Source of the DNA: Lyngbya sp. PCC 8106
GTDB taxonomy: Bacteria > Cyanobacteriota > Cyanobacteriia > Cyanobacteriales > Microcoleaceae
Assembly (NCBI RefSeq): GCF_000169095.1
Contig: NZ_AAVU01000041.1
Location: 8,792 to 72,791, forward strand
DNA: 64,000 nucleotides
Direction: 5' to 3'
Under the pieces are notes generated by a model. The model was given only the letters and a program-made list of their open reading frames with translations. It ran no database searches and was not told where the DNA came from. A program made the translations under genes and the position numbers. Shown here piece by piece: positions 9,268 through 17,897 of the stretch (within the stretch, counting starts at the first letter, position 1; each line of letters starts with the position of its first letter).

Positions 9268-9578
9268 AACTAACCCACCAATACAAGTTCACTGTAATTG
9301 ATTGTAGCGATTGTTGTCAGCTTGGGGATTACGGGTTAGGGAAATCACTACCGACTGGGGTGAGTCAGGAACAGCTTTATTCAATCTTTTTGGACTCCTG
9401 TTGGGTGGCGGAGGAGTTTTGATTTCGGTGTTTGCTGGTAGATTTCATACTTTACTTTTTCTAGAGGTAAGTATTTAAGGATGACAAAATCTACGAATAA
9501 TCCTAATACCAATCAGTATCTTCCCGTTGACGACTAACCTGCAACAGAAGGTAGACTGGATTTTAAGTCTTATAAACG
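9268..9578. other. Intergenic region, no clear feature
   Basis: This gap of 311 bases lies between clpP and the helicase gene. A plus-strand frame beginning at a TTG near 9311 would give a peptide of about 55 residues with one hydrophobic Gly/Leu-rich stretch, but there is no convincing ribosome-binding site or family resemblance, so I do not call a gene. The clpP promoter must lie at the left end. Confidence 0.35.
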
Positions 9579-11363
9579 TTAAATTGTTCTAGACTTCAAT
9601 AGGGCTAACTCCCACAACTTATTTTGTTGAGGAGGAAACCCAAACACCGCCATAAACCAATAGAGAATCCAAGAATTCTGTCGGGGATGAATGGAAAACT
9701 CTGACTCTGCAACTTGCAATAAATAAGATAAATAGCTAACTTGATCTTCAAAACACTCTGATTTTAACCCGGCAATTTCTCTCGACCACGTTAACACCGG
9801 AACACTTTTTAAACCTTGCTCTTGGAGGAAAATCTTGGCTTCTCGACGCGCAATTTCTGGAGAAACTCGCATAAAATAACACTGTTCTAACAGAGTCCGA
9901 AAGGCTTGATGAACGGATTTTTTTGCATGACTCTGAAATAGTAACTTCAGTTCATCTTCCGGTTCAGGTCTTTCTAAGGAGGGGAATTCATACCCACAAT
10001 GATCACATTGCTTTTGAGATAACCTGATCAGATGACCACATTCAGGACAAGTTTTAACCGCTGGTTCTCCTCGATTTTGAGATAACTCTAATTCGGTCAA
10101 AGGTTCATACTCAATTTCCTCAACTGACCCATGACGCTGAATATTTCCGCCCTGATCTAAAATCAAACAATCTGATTTTCCTTGCTGCGGACATAACCTC
10201 ATTCCTCGACCAATCATCTGAACATAAAGTGCTTTAGATTGAGTCGGTCGTGCGAGAATAATACAGCTAACTTCGGGCCTGTCAAAACCAGTCGAACAAA
10301 CCCCAACATTAATCAGAATTTTAACATCACCTTGCGAAAAAGAATCAAAGATTTGTAATCGTTCTTCATCGGATGTTTTTGCAGTGACTAAAGCTGAAGT
10401 ATGACCTCGATTTGTAAACTCTTGAAAAAGGGATTGGGCGTGTTTTACCCCGACTGCATAAACCAAAGTTAAGCGCTGAGGACACAATCTTTCATAGTTG
10501 TCTACTGTTGCTTTAACTACCGCCGGGGCGTTACATCGGAGTTCGAGTTCACCAATAGCAAAGTCTCCTTGTCGAATTTTAACCCCTTTGAGATCGGCTC
10601 CAGCGATACCATAGTAAACGGTTGGAACTAAATAACCATTTTCGATTAAACTGGCTGGAGATTGACTGGCAATTTGAACTTCAAAAATATGACCAAAATT
10701 TTCCCGTTTACTCAGTCTCCAGGGACTCGCTGTAAACCCAATTAATAGTGGAGAATAGGTTAATGAATCTGGGTTTTTATTCAGACGCGGACATCGTTTT
10801 TTTGCCCACTTTGACCACATAACTTGATGACATTCATCAATGATTACGAGATCAGGATCAAACCACGATTCTCGATGACCTCGTTCGAGGGTTTGTCTCA
10901 TTGCAACTTGAATATTGGGCTGTCGATCTTCTTTCCAACCGCCCGCGATGACTCCTGCTTTGAGATCAAATAATGCTAGACTTTTTAAAACTTGTTGAAT
11001 CAGGGCTTGAAAGGGAACAACAATCAAAACTTTACAGTTTTTTTGAATCGCATCATAGGTAATTGAAGAAAAAACGATGGTTTTACCATAAGCGCAAGGT
11101 GCAACAAATAAGACTCGCTTGTATCCGTTTTGAATTAGTTGATAGAGTTGTTGTTTGTCCTGTTGTTGATAATCTCTGAGTTGGATTAACGATTGTCTAT
11201 CCCGTTGAGAGGGGACTTGGCTTGTCGTCGGCGGAGTTTGCTGTTGAGAGATTTGGGACTTCACTCCAGTTAACAGAGAGTAAGGATTAGACATTCTTGA
11301 GCCTGAACTGAGCCTTGTCAAGTTTACGAGATTTATTGCAGTTTGAAAAGGGTTGACCCTCAA
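9579..11363 (-). CDS. RadD-like superfamily 2 DNA helicase with zinc ribbon
   Basis: The protein has 594 residues. Motifs in order: a Q-like LRDYQQQDKQQL, Walker A VAPCAYGKTIVFS (near 90), Walker B VIIDECHQV (a DECH box, near 175), motif III GFTASPWR, motif V VGVCSTGFDRPEVS and motif VI QMIGRGMRLCP. After the helicase core a four-cysteine ribbon, CPECGHLIRLSQKQCDHCGY, sits near 440-460, followed by a C-terminal helical region. The layout matches RadD/YejH-type proteins linked to double-strand-break repair rather than a restriction subunit, as no modification genes are nearby. An alternative start is the later Met (MSNPYSLL, near residue 24). Confidence 0.8.
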   Translation of the reverse strand: MRVNPFQTAINLVNLTRLSSGSRMSNPYSLLTGVKSQISQQQTPPTTSQVPSQRDRQSLIQLRDYQQQDKQQLYQLIQNGYKRVLFVAPCAYGKTIVFSSITYDAIQKNCKVLIVVPFQALIQQVLKSLALFDLKAGVIAGGWKEDRQPNIQVAMRQTLERGHRESWFDPDLVIIDECHQVMWSKWAKKRCPRLNKNPDSLTYSPLLIGFTASPWRLSKRENFGHIFEVQIASQSPASLIENGYLVPTVYYGIAGADLKGVKIRQGDFAIGELELRCNAPAVVKATVDNYERLCPQRLTLVYAVGVKHAQSLFQEFTNRGHTSALVTAKTSDEERLQIFDSFSQGDVKILINVGVCSTGFDRPEVSCIILARPTQSKALYVQMIGRGMRLCPQQGKSDCLILDQGGNIQRHGSVEEIEYEPLTELELSQNRGEPAVKTCPECGHLIRLSQKQCDHCGYEFPSLERPEPEDELKLLFQSHAKKSVHQAFRTLLEQCYFMRVSPEIARREAKIFLQEQGLKSVPVLTWSREIAGLKSECFEDQVSYLSYLLQVAESEFSIHPRQNSWILYWFMAVFGFPPQQNKLWELALLKSRTI

Positions 11364-11468
11364 TGATAACCCGTTGGAATTGACTTTTCCTTGCCTTTTA
11401 GGATAAGATTTTTTTCACAACTGAAATCAGATTGCTATAATAATTGCAGTTTTTTGAAAACAAATCTC

Positions 11469-12050
11469 GTGAATGATTTATTGAGAGGAATTAATCTCTA
11501 TCTCATCGGTATGATGGGTGCGGGTAAAACGACGGTGGGAAAATTGTTGGCAAAACAGTTTAATTATCGCTTTATCGATACGGATGAGGTGATTACTCAA
11601 GTGGCGGGTCAGTCCATTAACCAAATTTTTACCGAACAAGGCGAGGAAGCGTTTAGAACGTTAGAATCTCAGGTGTTGTCGGGATTATGCGCCCATCAGC
11701 GTTTGGTCGTAGCAACAGGAGGGGGTATTATTCTCCAACGGGCGAACTGGGGTTATCTCCGTCATGGTTTAATTGTTTGGTTGGATGTTTCTCCAGAAGA
11801 TCTTTATCAACGCTTAAAAGAAGATACAACCCGACCTCTACTCCAACATGATAATCCTTTGGGTCGATTGCAAGAATTGCTTAAACAGCGAGAATCTCTT
11901 TACGCTGAAGCGGATGTGAAGGTGACTATTACTCAACATGATACACCAGAACAGGTGGTGGATCATATTCTCGAAAAAGTTCCGACTGTTCTGAAAACGG
12001 AATCTTTAAAACCCCCTGAATATAATCTAAATCCTAATGACCTATCGTAA
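11469..12050 (+). CDS. aroK: Shikimate kinase
   Basis: I chose the GTG at 11469, which begins the typical cyanobacterial N-terminus (VNDLLRGINLYLIGMMGAGK); an ATG at 11391 would add 26 residues unlike the family. The resulting 193 residues match the usual length. Motifs: P-loop GMMGAGKTTVG, shikimate-binding FIDTDE and ATGGGIIL, and the lid with RPLL. The enzyme phosphorylates shikimate, the fifth step to chorismate, which also feeds chorismate lyase at 21240. It overlaps the Nudix gene by 14 bases, so the two are probably co-translated. It diverges from the helicase gene. Confidence 0.93.
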   Translation: MNDLLRGINLYLIGMMGAGKTTVGKLLAKQFNYRFIDTDEVITQVAGQSINQIFTEQGEEAFRTLESQVLSGLCAHQRLVVATGGGIILQRANWGYLRHGLIVWLDVSPEDLYQRLKEDTTRPLLQHDNPLGRLQELLKQRESLYAEADVKVTITQHDTPEQVVDHILEKVPTVLKTESLKPPEYNLNPNDLS

Positions 12051-12465
12051 TCCCACTCCGACTGTTGATATTATTATTGAATTGGGCGATAAACCCGAAC
12101 GACCGATTGTTTTGATTGAACGTCGTAACCCGCCTTATGGTTGGGCAATTCCGGGCGGTTTTGTTGATTATGGAGAATCTGTCGAAGCTGCGGCTAAACG
12201 AGAGGCTCAAGAAGAAACGGGCTTGGATGTAACATTAATTGAACAATTTTATGTTTATTCTGACCCAAATCGTGATCCGCGTCAACATACTTTATCGATT
12301 GTATTTTTAGCGACTGCAAAAGGAGAACCATCAGCTGCAGATGATGCTAAAAATTTAGAGATTTTTGAACCGTGGCGTATTCCAACTGATCTTTGTTTTG
12401 ATCATGATCGGATTTTAGAAGATTATCTACGTTATCGTCATTTTTCTCTTAGACCCCGACTTTAA
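12037..12465 (+). CDS. Nudix hydrolase, ADP-ribose pyrophosphatase-like
   Basis: The protein has 142 residues, a single Nudix fold. The Nudix box runs from GGFVDYGESVEAAAK into REAQEETGLDV and keeps every canonical residue (G-x5-E-x7-REUxEExGU). The sequence after it, FYVYSDPNRDPRQHTLSIVF, resembles ADP-ribose or NADH pyrophosphatase-like members, but Nudix substrates are hard to predict. The start codon lies inside the end of aroK, implying translational coupling. Confidence 0.88.
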   Translation: MTYRNPTPTVDIIIELGDKPERPIVLIERRNPPYGWAIPGGFVDYGESVEAAAKREAQEETGLDVTLIEQFYVYSDPNRDPRQHTLSIVFLATAKGEPSAADDAKNLEIFEPWRIPTDLCFDHDRILEDYLRYRHFSLRPRL

Positions 12466-12589
12466 CCGTGATCAGCTACCCCTGCTATAATTGGTATTGC
12501 ACTACGCGAATATATGAGGACATTTATAAATCCTAAAACCCCTACCTAGTCTACTGTTCCCTCACTTGCAAAGTTGCTCCTTGATGGAA

Positions 12590-12720
12590 ACCACCAAGAC
12601 CCTCTGGGTTCGCTAGTTGCTCATGGGGGAAACCCCCTCTCTTGGTCAGCGTTCCCTAAGCGAGGAAACCTCGCCGGGGTCTGACCGCAAGACCGCACTA
12701 GACTCACCGCACTTTGCGCT
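12590..12720. repeat. Intergenic repeat of cyanobacterial type
   Basis: This stretch (gaaaccaccaag, GGGGGAAACCCCC at 12625-12637, GCGAGGAAACCTCGC at 12659-12673, gaccgcaagaccgcactag) is built from short hairpins and resembles the complex intergenic repeats common in filamentous cyanobacteria (recalled, not searched). It directly adjoins the heptamer array. Apparent frames through it are not genes. Confidence 0.55.
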
Positions 12721-12817
12721 GTTCCCTGTTCCCTGTTCCCTGTTCCCTGTTCCCTGTTCCCTGTTCCCTGTTCCCTGTTCCCTGTTCCCTGTTCCCTGTT
12801 CCCTGTTCCCTGTTCCC
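12721..12817. repeat. Heptanucleotide tandem repeat (GTTCCCT), 13.9 copies
   Basis: Thirteen perfect copies of GTTCCCT plus six bases of a fourteenth, with no internal variation. It is a short tandemly repeated repetitive (STRR) sequence of the kind known in cyanobacteria. It ends three bases before the stop codon of the GGDEF/EAL gene and lies in that gene's 3' untranslated region. Confidence 0.97.
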
Positions 12818-12820
12818 GAT

Positions 12821-15800
12821 TCAAGTAGCGCTATATTGCCAAGCATCTTGAAATAATGCAGTTAAAGCTTCGACAGTTAAAGGTTTAGCAATTAAGTAAC
12901 CTTGAGCAAAGGGACATCCGATGTTTTTTAAGTATTCAAATTGCGTTCGGGTTTCAATTCCTTCTGCAATCACTTCTAGATTTAACTTTGTTGCCAAAGT
13001 CATAATAATGTCTATAATTGCGCTATTTTCTCCCTGTTCTCCAATACAATTAACAAAAGATTGGTCAATTTTGAGAGTATTTAACGGCAATCGTTGTAAA
13101 TAACTCAGAGAAGAATAACCCGTGCCAAAATCATCTAGACTGAGTTGAATAGAATGGGATCGAATATTAGAGAGTAATGTCATAATATTTTCGATATCAT
13201 CTAATAACATACTTTCAGTTAGTTCTAGAGTTAAAAGTTGGGGAGGAAAATCTATCTCAGTTAAGGCTTGATTAATTTGTTCAATTAAAGTCGGTTCTCG
13301 TAGTTGTCGCGCGGAAAGATTGACACTGATTTTTAAATTTTGAGTGTTTGGAAAGTGTTGATGCCAAGTTTTCATCTGAGAACAAGCCGTTTTTAACACC
13401 CACATTCCCATCGGAACAATTAGTCCAGTTTCTTCAGCGACTGGGATGAACTCAGACGGAGGAATTAACCCATTTTGAGGATGTTGCCAACGAATTAAAG
13501 CCTCCATTCCCGTAATTTTTCCCGTTTCTATAGAAATAATCGGCTGATAATATAAAATAAATTCTTCTCGATCTAAAGCCTGACGTAAATCATTTTCTAA
13601 GTGTAAACGTTTGAGGGCTTGTAGATACATAGACGGGTCAAAAATTTCATAGCGTTCTCCCCCTTTTGCTTTAGCTCGATACATGGCTGTATCCGCATCC
13701 CGCAACAAGTCAATCGCTTGGTGATAATCACTCGAACCATAAACAATCCCAATACTCGGCGTAATAAATACTTCTTGTTGATTTAATATAAATGGAGATT
13801 GAAGTTTTGTGATCATGCGTTTGGCAATTAAAATTGCTTCATTAATATTGTCAATTTCTTCAAGTAATATCACAAATTCATCACCGCCAAACCGAGCCAC
13901 TAGATCAACTGGACGAATTAATCCCTGTAAGGTCTGAGCAACAGAGATCAACAGTTCATCTCCGACTAAATGACCCAGACTATCATTAATCACTTTAAAG
14001 CGATCAAGATCTAAAAATAAAATCGCAAACTGAAAGTCTTGATAACGTTTTAAGCGTTGGAGAGCCAGTTCAATACGACTAATTAATAAATCCCGATTAG
14101 GTAATCCCGTCAGAGAGTCATGTAGGGCATCATGCCTGAGTTGTTGTTCGACTTGGACTCGATCTGTGACATCCCGAGAAGTGGTTTGTAGACGAACGAC
14201 TTGACCCCTAATATTTAAAATTGGTGTAGTTAGGGTTTCTAGCCAGATATAGTCTCCTGATTTTTTTCGCATCCGATAGGTCATGGGAATCGGATCACCA
14301 CTGAGAGCCGCCAGATGAGACGTTTGGAGAATGCGTGAGCGATCTTCGGGATGAAAGAATGTATAAGGATCTTCTCCAATCAGTTCTTTGTCGTCATATC
14401 CGAGTAGAAGCTGACAAGAAGGACTCACATAGAGATATTGACCTTCTGCATTGTGAATACAAACGAGATCACTCATATTTTCGGCCAATAACCGATACCG
14501 TTCTTCGCTTTCGCGCAATGCCATTTCTGCTCGTTTGCGATCGCTAATATCGAGAATTAAACCCTCCCAAATCACATCACCGTTGGGTTGTTTCTCGGGT
14601 TTTGCTAAGGTTTGTAGCCATTTTTGATCACCCGAGGGGGTGGTAATTCGCCATTCGTAAGTCCAGGGTTCTAGAGTCTCCGCAGACACCTGAAGCGATT
14701 CTTGCATTCTGGATAAATCTTCGGGATGGATCAACTCCCAAAGAACTTTAACATCCTGTTCGATCTCGGAGGATTCGATTTCCCAGAGTGTTCGGCTACC
14801 TGGACTCATATAAGTCACCGCATCAGAGTCATCAGCAGACAAGACGTAGCGATAAATTACTCCCGGTAAATTCGCCGCTAGGTTTTGCAGACGCTTTTCG
14901 GCTTGTTTGAGGGCTGTTACCTCTATTATCATCGTGTCCCAAATCACATCACCATTGGTTTGTTGTTCGGGTTTACCTGCACTTTGCACATATTTGTGAA
15001 TACCGGAGGGCATGATAATTCGCCATTCATAAGACCAAGGTTCTAGGGTCTGAGCCGATAGCAATACTGATTGTTGCATACCGGGTAAATCGTCGGGATG
15101 TACGAGCTTCCAGAGAATTTCGGTATTGTGTTCAACTTCCCTGGCTTCAATTTCCCAGAGTTTATAACAACCGGGACTCATATAAATAACTGAATCAGAA
15201 CCATCGCTATGCAAAATATAACGAAAAATCGCTCCGGGTATATTGGCGGCTAGATTTTGAAAACGAGTTTCGGCTTGTTTGAGAGCGGTAATATTGGTTG
15301 CTGTTCCGATGATTTGAACAATTCGCCCAGTGTCATTTTTTAAGGGTGCTAAACTCGTCAGCCACCAAAGATCTTGTCCGCGAAAGGGAAGAAATTCTTC
15401 GTAGGTGATTATGGTTTCTGTTTCTACGCAGCGACGATAGTTTTGTTCGACTGCTTGGGCAATTTCCGGGGGAAGAATTTGGGCGGGGGTTTTTCCTTGT
15501 ATTTCTGCGGTTGAAATTCCGGTGAGTTGCTCATGGATCGGGTTTAGCTCAACATATTCAAAGGTTCCATTTTCTAAGACATCAATAATAAAGATGCCAT
15601 ATTGAGTATTATCATAAATGGTCTGTAAAAATTGTTCGTTTTCTTTTAAAGCGATTTGTGACTGTTTGCGTTCCGTGATCTCTCGAAAGTAAACAGAAAG
15701 TCCGTCTTCGTCGGGATAGGCATGAACTTCATACCAACAATTAAAGGGAGGATAAAAGGCTTCAAAATCAACGGTTTTATCTGTGTTTAAAGCTTGATGA

Positions 15801-16621
15801 TATTTGTGGTAAAACAGAGTATTTACTGCTTCGGGATAAGCTTCCCAGAGATTTTTATCGATTAATTCTTCGTTGTCTTTACCGAGCAATGGCTCGGCTT
15901 GAGAGTTTAAGTAGGTTATCTTCCACTGACGATTTACGGCAAAAAAGCCATCACTAATTCGCTCTAGAATTTTCTCGATTTTGATTTTTTCAGCCTGTTC
16001 TTGTCCGAGTAACTTGTCCCGTTCAAGTTCGGCTTGCTTACGTTCTGTAATGTGAGTATTGGCAATGACACATTGACTGACTTGTTGGTGAGAGTCAAAC
16101 AAGGGATAAAGACGGGAAATCGCAAAATGTTTGGTTTGATCTGCGCCTCGATAAGTAATTTCAACTCCACTAAATGACTTTTGTTCTTGAAAGACTTGGG
16201 TGAGAATAGATTCAAGAGGAGATAAACTTTCATCAGCCAATAGGATTTTCCAAGACTGACCGATGATTTCTTGATGATAATGATAGTTTTGCTGACAAGC
16301 TACATTCCAAATTTTTATTTTACCTTGTTTGTTGACTGAAAATATCGGGTTAGGAGAGTTTTCGACAGTCTGACGATAGAGTTCTTCAGTTGTTTGATGT
16401 TCTTTGATTTCTGGTTTAATTGGGCGATCATCGGTCTGAAAATTAGACTTTTTTGTTTGATAGATAAAGTATGCTATGATGATTAAAATTGAGGAAGTTT
16501 GTAAATAAGTTAAAGAATCAAATACACTTGAAATCGAGACGAATTTAAGAGACAAAAAATAATATTTTTTATAAACTAGAGAGAACAGATAAATTTTGGA
16601 TAAACTAAACCAGTGATACAT
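12821..16621 (-). CDS. Multi-PAS GGDEF-EAL cyclic-di-GMP signalling protein
   Basis: The protein has 1266 residues. An N-terminal hydrophobic segment (near residues 40-55, SSILIIIAYFIYQ) is probably a membrane anchor. About six PAS/PAC modules follow (approximately 85-830); two adjacent ones, near 450-700, are close duplicates (both with NLAAN[IL]PG...YRYxL and MSPG). A GGDEF domain at about 830-1000 has an intact ARFGGDEFVIL active site. An EAL domain at about 1005-1260 has intact GMEALIRWQHP, DDFGTGYSS and LKIDQSF. Both domains look catalytically competent, so either synthesis or breakdown of c-di-GMP may dominate. The signals sensed are unknown. The stop codon abuts the heptamer array. Confidence 0.95.
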   Translation of the reverse strand: MYHWFSLSKIYLFSLVYKKYYFLSLKFVSISSVFDSLTYLQTSSILIIIAYFIYQTKKSNFQTDDRPIKPEIKEHQTTEELYRQTVENSPNPIFSVNKQGKIKIWNVACQQNYHYHQEIIGQSWKILLADESLSPLESILTQVFQEQKSFSGVEITYRGADQTKHFAISRLYPLFDSHQQVSQCVIANTHITERKQAELERDKLLGQEQAEKIKIEKILERISDGFFAVNRQWKITYLNSQAEPLLGKDNEELIDKNLWEAYPEAVNTLFYHKYHQALNTDKTVDFEAFYPPFNCWYEVHAYPDEDGLSVYFREITERKQSQIALKENEQFLQTIYDNTQYGIFIIDVLENGTFEYVELNPIHEQLTGISTAEIQGKTPAQILPPEIAQAVEQNYRRCVETETIITYEEFLPFRGQDLWWLTSLAPLKNDTGRIVQIIGTATNITALKQAETRFQNLAANIPGAIFRYILHSDGSDSVIYMSPGCYKLWEIEAREVEHNTEILWKLVHPDDLPGMQQSVLLSAQTLEPWSYEWRIIMPSGIHKYVQSAGKPEQQTNGDVIWDTMIIEVTALKQAEKRLQNLAANLPGVIYRYVLSADDSDAVTYMSPGSRTLWEIESSEIEQDVKVLWELIHPEDLSRMQESLQVSAETLEPWTYEWRITTPSGDQKWLQTLAKPEKQPNGDVIWEGLILDISDRKRAEMALRESEERYRLLAENMSDLVCIHNAEGQYLYVSPSCQLLLGYDDKELIGEDPYTFFHPEDRSRILQTSHLAALSGDPIPMTYRMRKKSGDYIWLETLTTPILNIRGQVVRLQTTSRDVTDRVQVEQQLRHDALHDSLTGLPNRDLLISRIELALQRLKRYQDFQFAILFLDLDRFKVINDSLGHLVGDELLISVAQTLQGLIRPVDLVARFGGDEFVILLEEIDNINEAILIAKRMITKLQSPFILNQQEVFITPSIGIVYGSSDYHQAIDLLRDADTAMYRAKAKGGERYEIFDPSMYLQALKRLHLENDLRQALDREEFILYYQPIISIETGKITGMEALIRWQHPQNGLIPPSEFIPVAEETGLIVPMGMWVLKTACSQMKTWHQHFPNTQNLKISVNLSARQLREPTLIEQINQALTEIDFPPQLLTLELTESMLLDDIENIMTLLSNIRSHSIQLSLDDFGTGYSSLSYLQRLPLNTLKIDQSFVNCIGEQGENSAIIDIIMTLATKLNLEVIAEGIETRTQFEYLKNIGCPFAQGYLIAKPLTVEALTALFQDAWQYSAT

Positions 16622-16731
16622 GGATAACTTCCCTGTAGTATTAGGTTTTCGTCTAACTTTAACATTTTTTCAACAAAAAACATCAAAATTATTCTGACCA
16701 ACTTTTTGTCTTGAAAACTGACTCCTAAATA

Positions 16732-17589
16732 TTAAACAGAATCTGGCATTGGTAACGTGCGAACTTTAAGATCTTTGTAAAATTCTTCTTGAGTTAATTC
16801 TACTTTAGATTGAGCCGACAACAATAATAATGCCCAGAATACTCCGACTCGTTCATTAGGAGGTTGATGAACTAAATTGGCTTCATCATTGTCTTCCTCA
16901 GACAACTCAGGCGATAGGGCTTCAGGGGCAGTCGCATCTGACCATAACACTAAAAGCTTTTCTAAATCTAACCATTCTGCACTAAAATCTGACCATTGAT
17001 TACTGAATAATTGTTCAAGTTTAGTTGCAGTTTCAGTTAAATTTTCTTGGTGAGCAAGTTCAGCGATCGCTTTTGCAGCTTGGGCTTTGGCTTGAGAACT
17101 GGTTTGACGACGCTTCGGACGTGCCTTTTGTTCAGCGATCGCAGTTGCCATTAATTGTAACTGATCAATCAATTCTTGCAAAGTCACTCGGCGTTTTTGC
17201 GGGACTTTACCAACAGTTCGTCGTCGAATTTGACGTTCTAGATTTTGGGGACGTTGCAGCCCATTTAACCCATTTTCAGCATCCACAAATTCTTCTTCTA
17301 CGATTATTTCTCCATCTCCTTCTAAGGGATCAACCGACATTAAACTATCAGCTTTCAATAAAACCAACATTGAAGCATACAAAAAAGCTTGACCCGACTG
17401 AGACAATTCAGTAAAATTTTGACCAGGAGAAGAATTTTGTTGAGGCGTGAGTTGACTCAAGTAGCGATCAATCACTTCAATCACTTGTACATCCCAAGGG
17501 TCAATTTCTCCTCGTTTTGCCAAGTCAATTAACAGGGCAATTCCTTCGGAGAGTTGATTTAAAGCATCTTGCGGTGTTTCGACAATCAT
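16732..17589 (-). CDS. scpA: Segregation and condensation protein A
   Basis: I chose the ATG at 17587-17589 (MIVETPQDALNQ), which gives 285 residues; a start at 17649 would add 20 basic residues unlike the family. The motif ALLIDLAKRGEIDPWDVQVIEVIDRYL is the kleisin N-terminal domain that binds the SMC neck. The middle has an acidic linker and a basic region with RPKRRQ; the C-terminus, FWALLLLSAQSKVELTQEEFYKDL, is the winged-helix that binds the SMC head. With SMC and ScpB it compacts and separates chromosomes. It diverges from the UvrD-type helicase gene. Confidence 0.9.
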   Translation of the reverse strand: MIVETPQDALNQLSEGIALLIDLAKRGEIDPWDVQVIEVIDRYLSQLTPQQNSSPGQNFTELSQSGQAFLYASMLVLLKADSLMSVDPLEGDGEIIVEEEFVDAENGLNGLQRPQNLERQIRRRTVGKVPQKRRVTLQELIDQLQLMATAIAEQKARPKRRQTSSQAKAQAAKAIAELAHQENLTETATKLEQLFSNQWSDFSAEWLDLEKLLVLWSDATAPEALSPELSEEDNDEANLVHQPPNERVGVFWALLLLSAQSKVELTQEEFYKDLKVRTLPMPDSV

Positions 17590-17897
17590 TGAATTTCTAA
17601 GCGTTAAATGAGCGCGAATTTTTACAGTCACCCGTTTGATTGGGATCATTAATCAATTATCCGTGTTCATCCTGTCACCCGGAGTAAAATGTGTGCGTCT
17701 GAGATTCTTTGCTTCTCTCAACATGACAATCATTCTGTAAACTGAACTTCTGGCTTCTGACTTTTGCAATAATTCACTTGACGACTGACAACAATTAACG
17801 ATATTGTAATCAACTATAGACATTTGGTAAAAGTTTATCCATTTTGTCACACCGAAAAAATAAACCCCCCTCAATATTCTGATAGTAGTCTCTAACC
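17590..17897. other. Intergenic region with dispersed-repeat remnant
   Basis: The 308-base gap between divergent scpA and the helicase gene. Around 17698-17728 the sequence GAGATTCTTTGCTTCTCTCA with a following ACATGACAAT resembles a widespread cyanobacterial intergenic repeat (typically ...CTTCGCTTCGCTCAGAATGACA); this is recalled resemblance, not a search. A frame across it (17653-17931, minus) overlaps the helicase start and shows no protein family, so I do not call it a gene. Confidence 0.45.

Noticed and set aside
9311..9478. Possible 55-residue hydrophobic peptide on the plus strand
   Set aside because: TTG start with no convincing ribosome-binding site and no recognised small photosynthesis or membrane family.
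12617..12856. Frames on both strands through the heptamer array
   Set aside because: Their repetitive products are translations of GTTCCCT units, and they overlap the GGDEF/EAL stop region.
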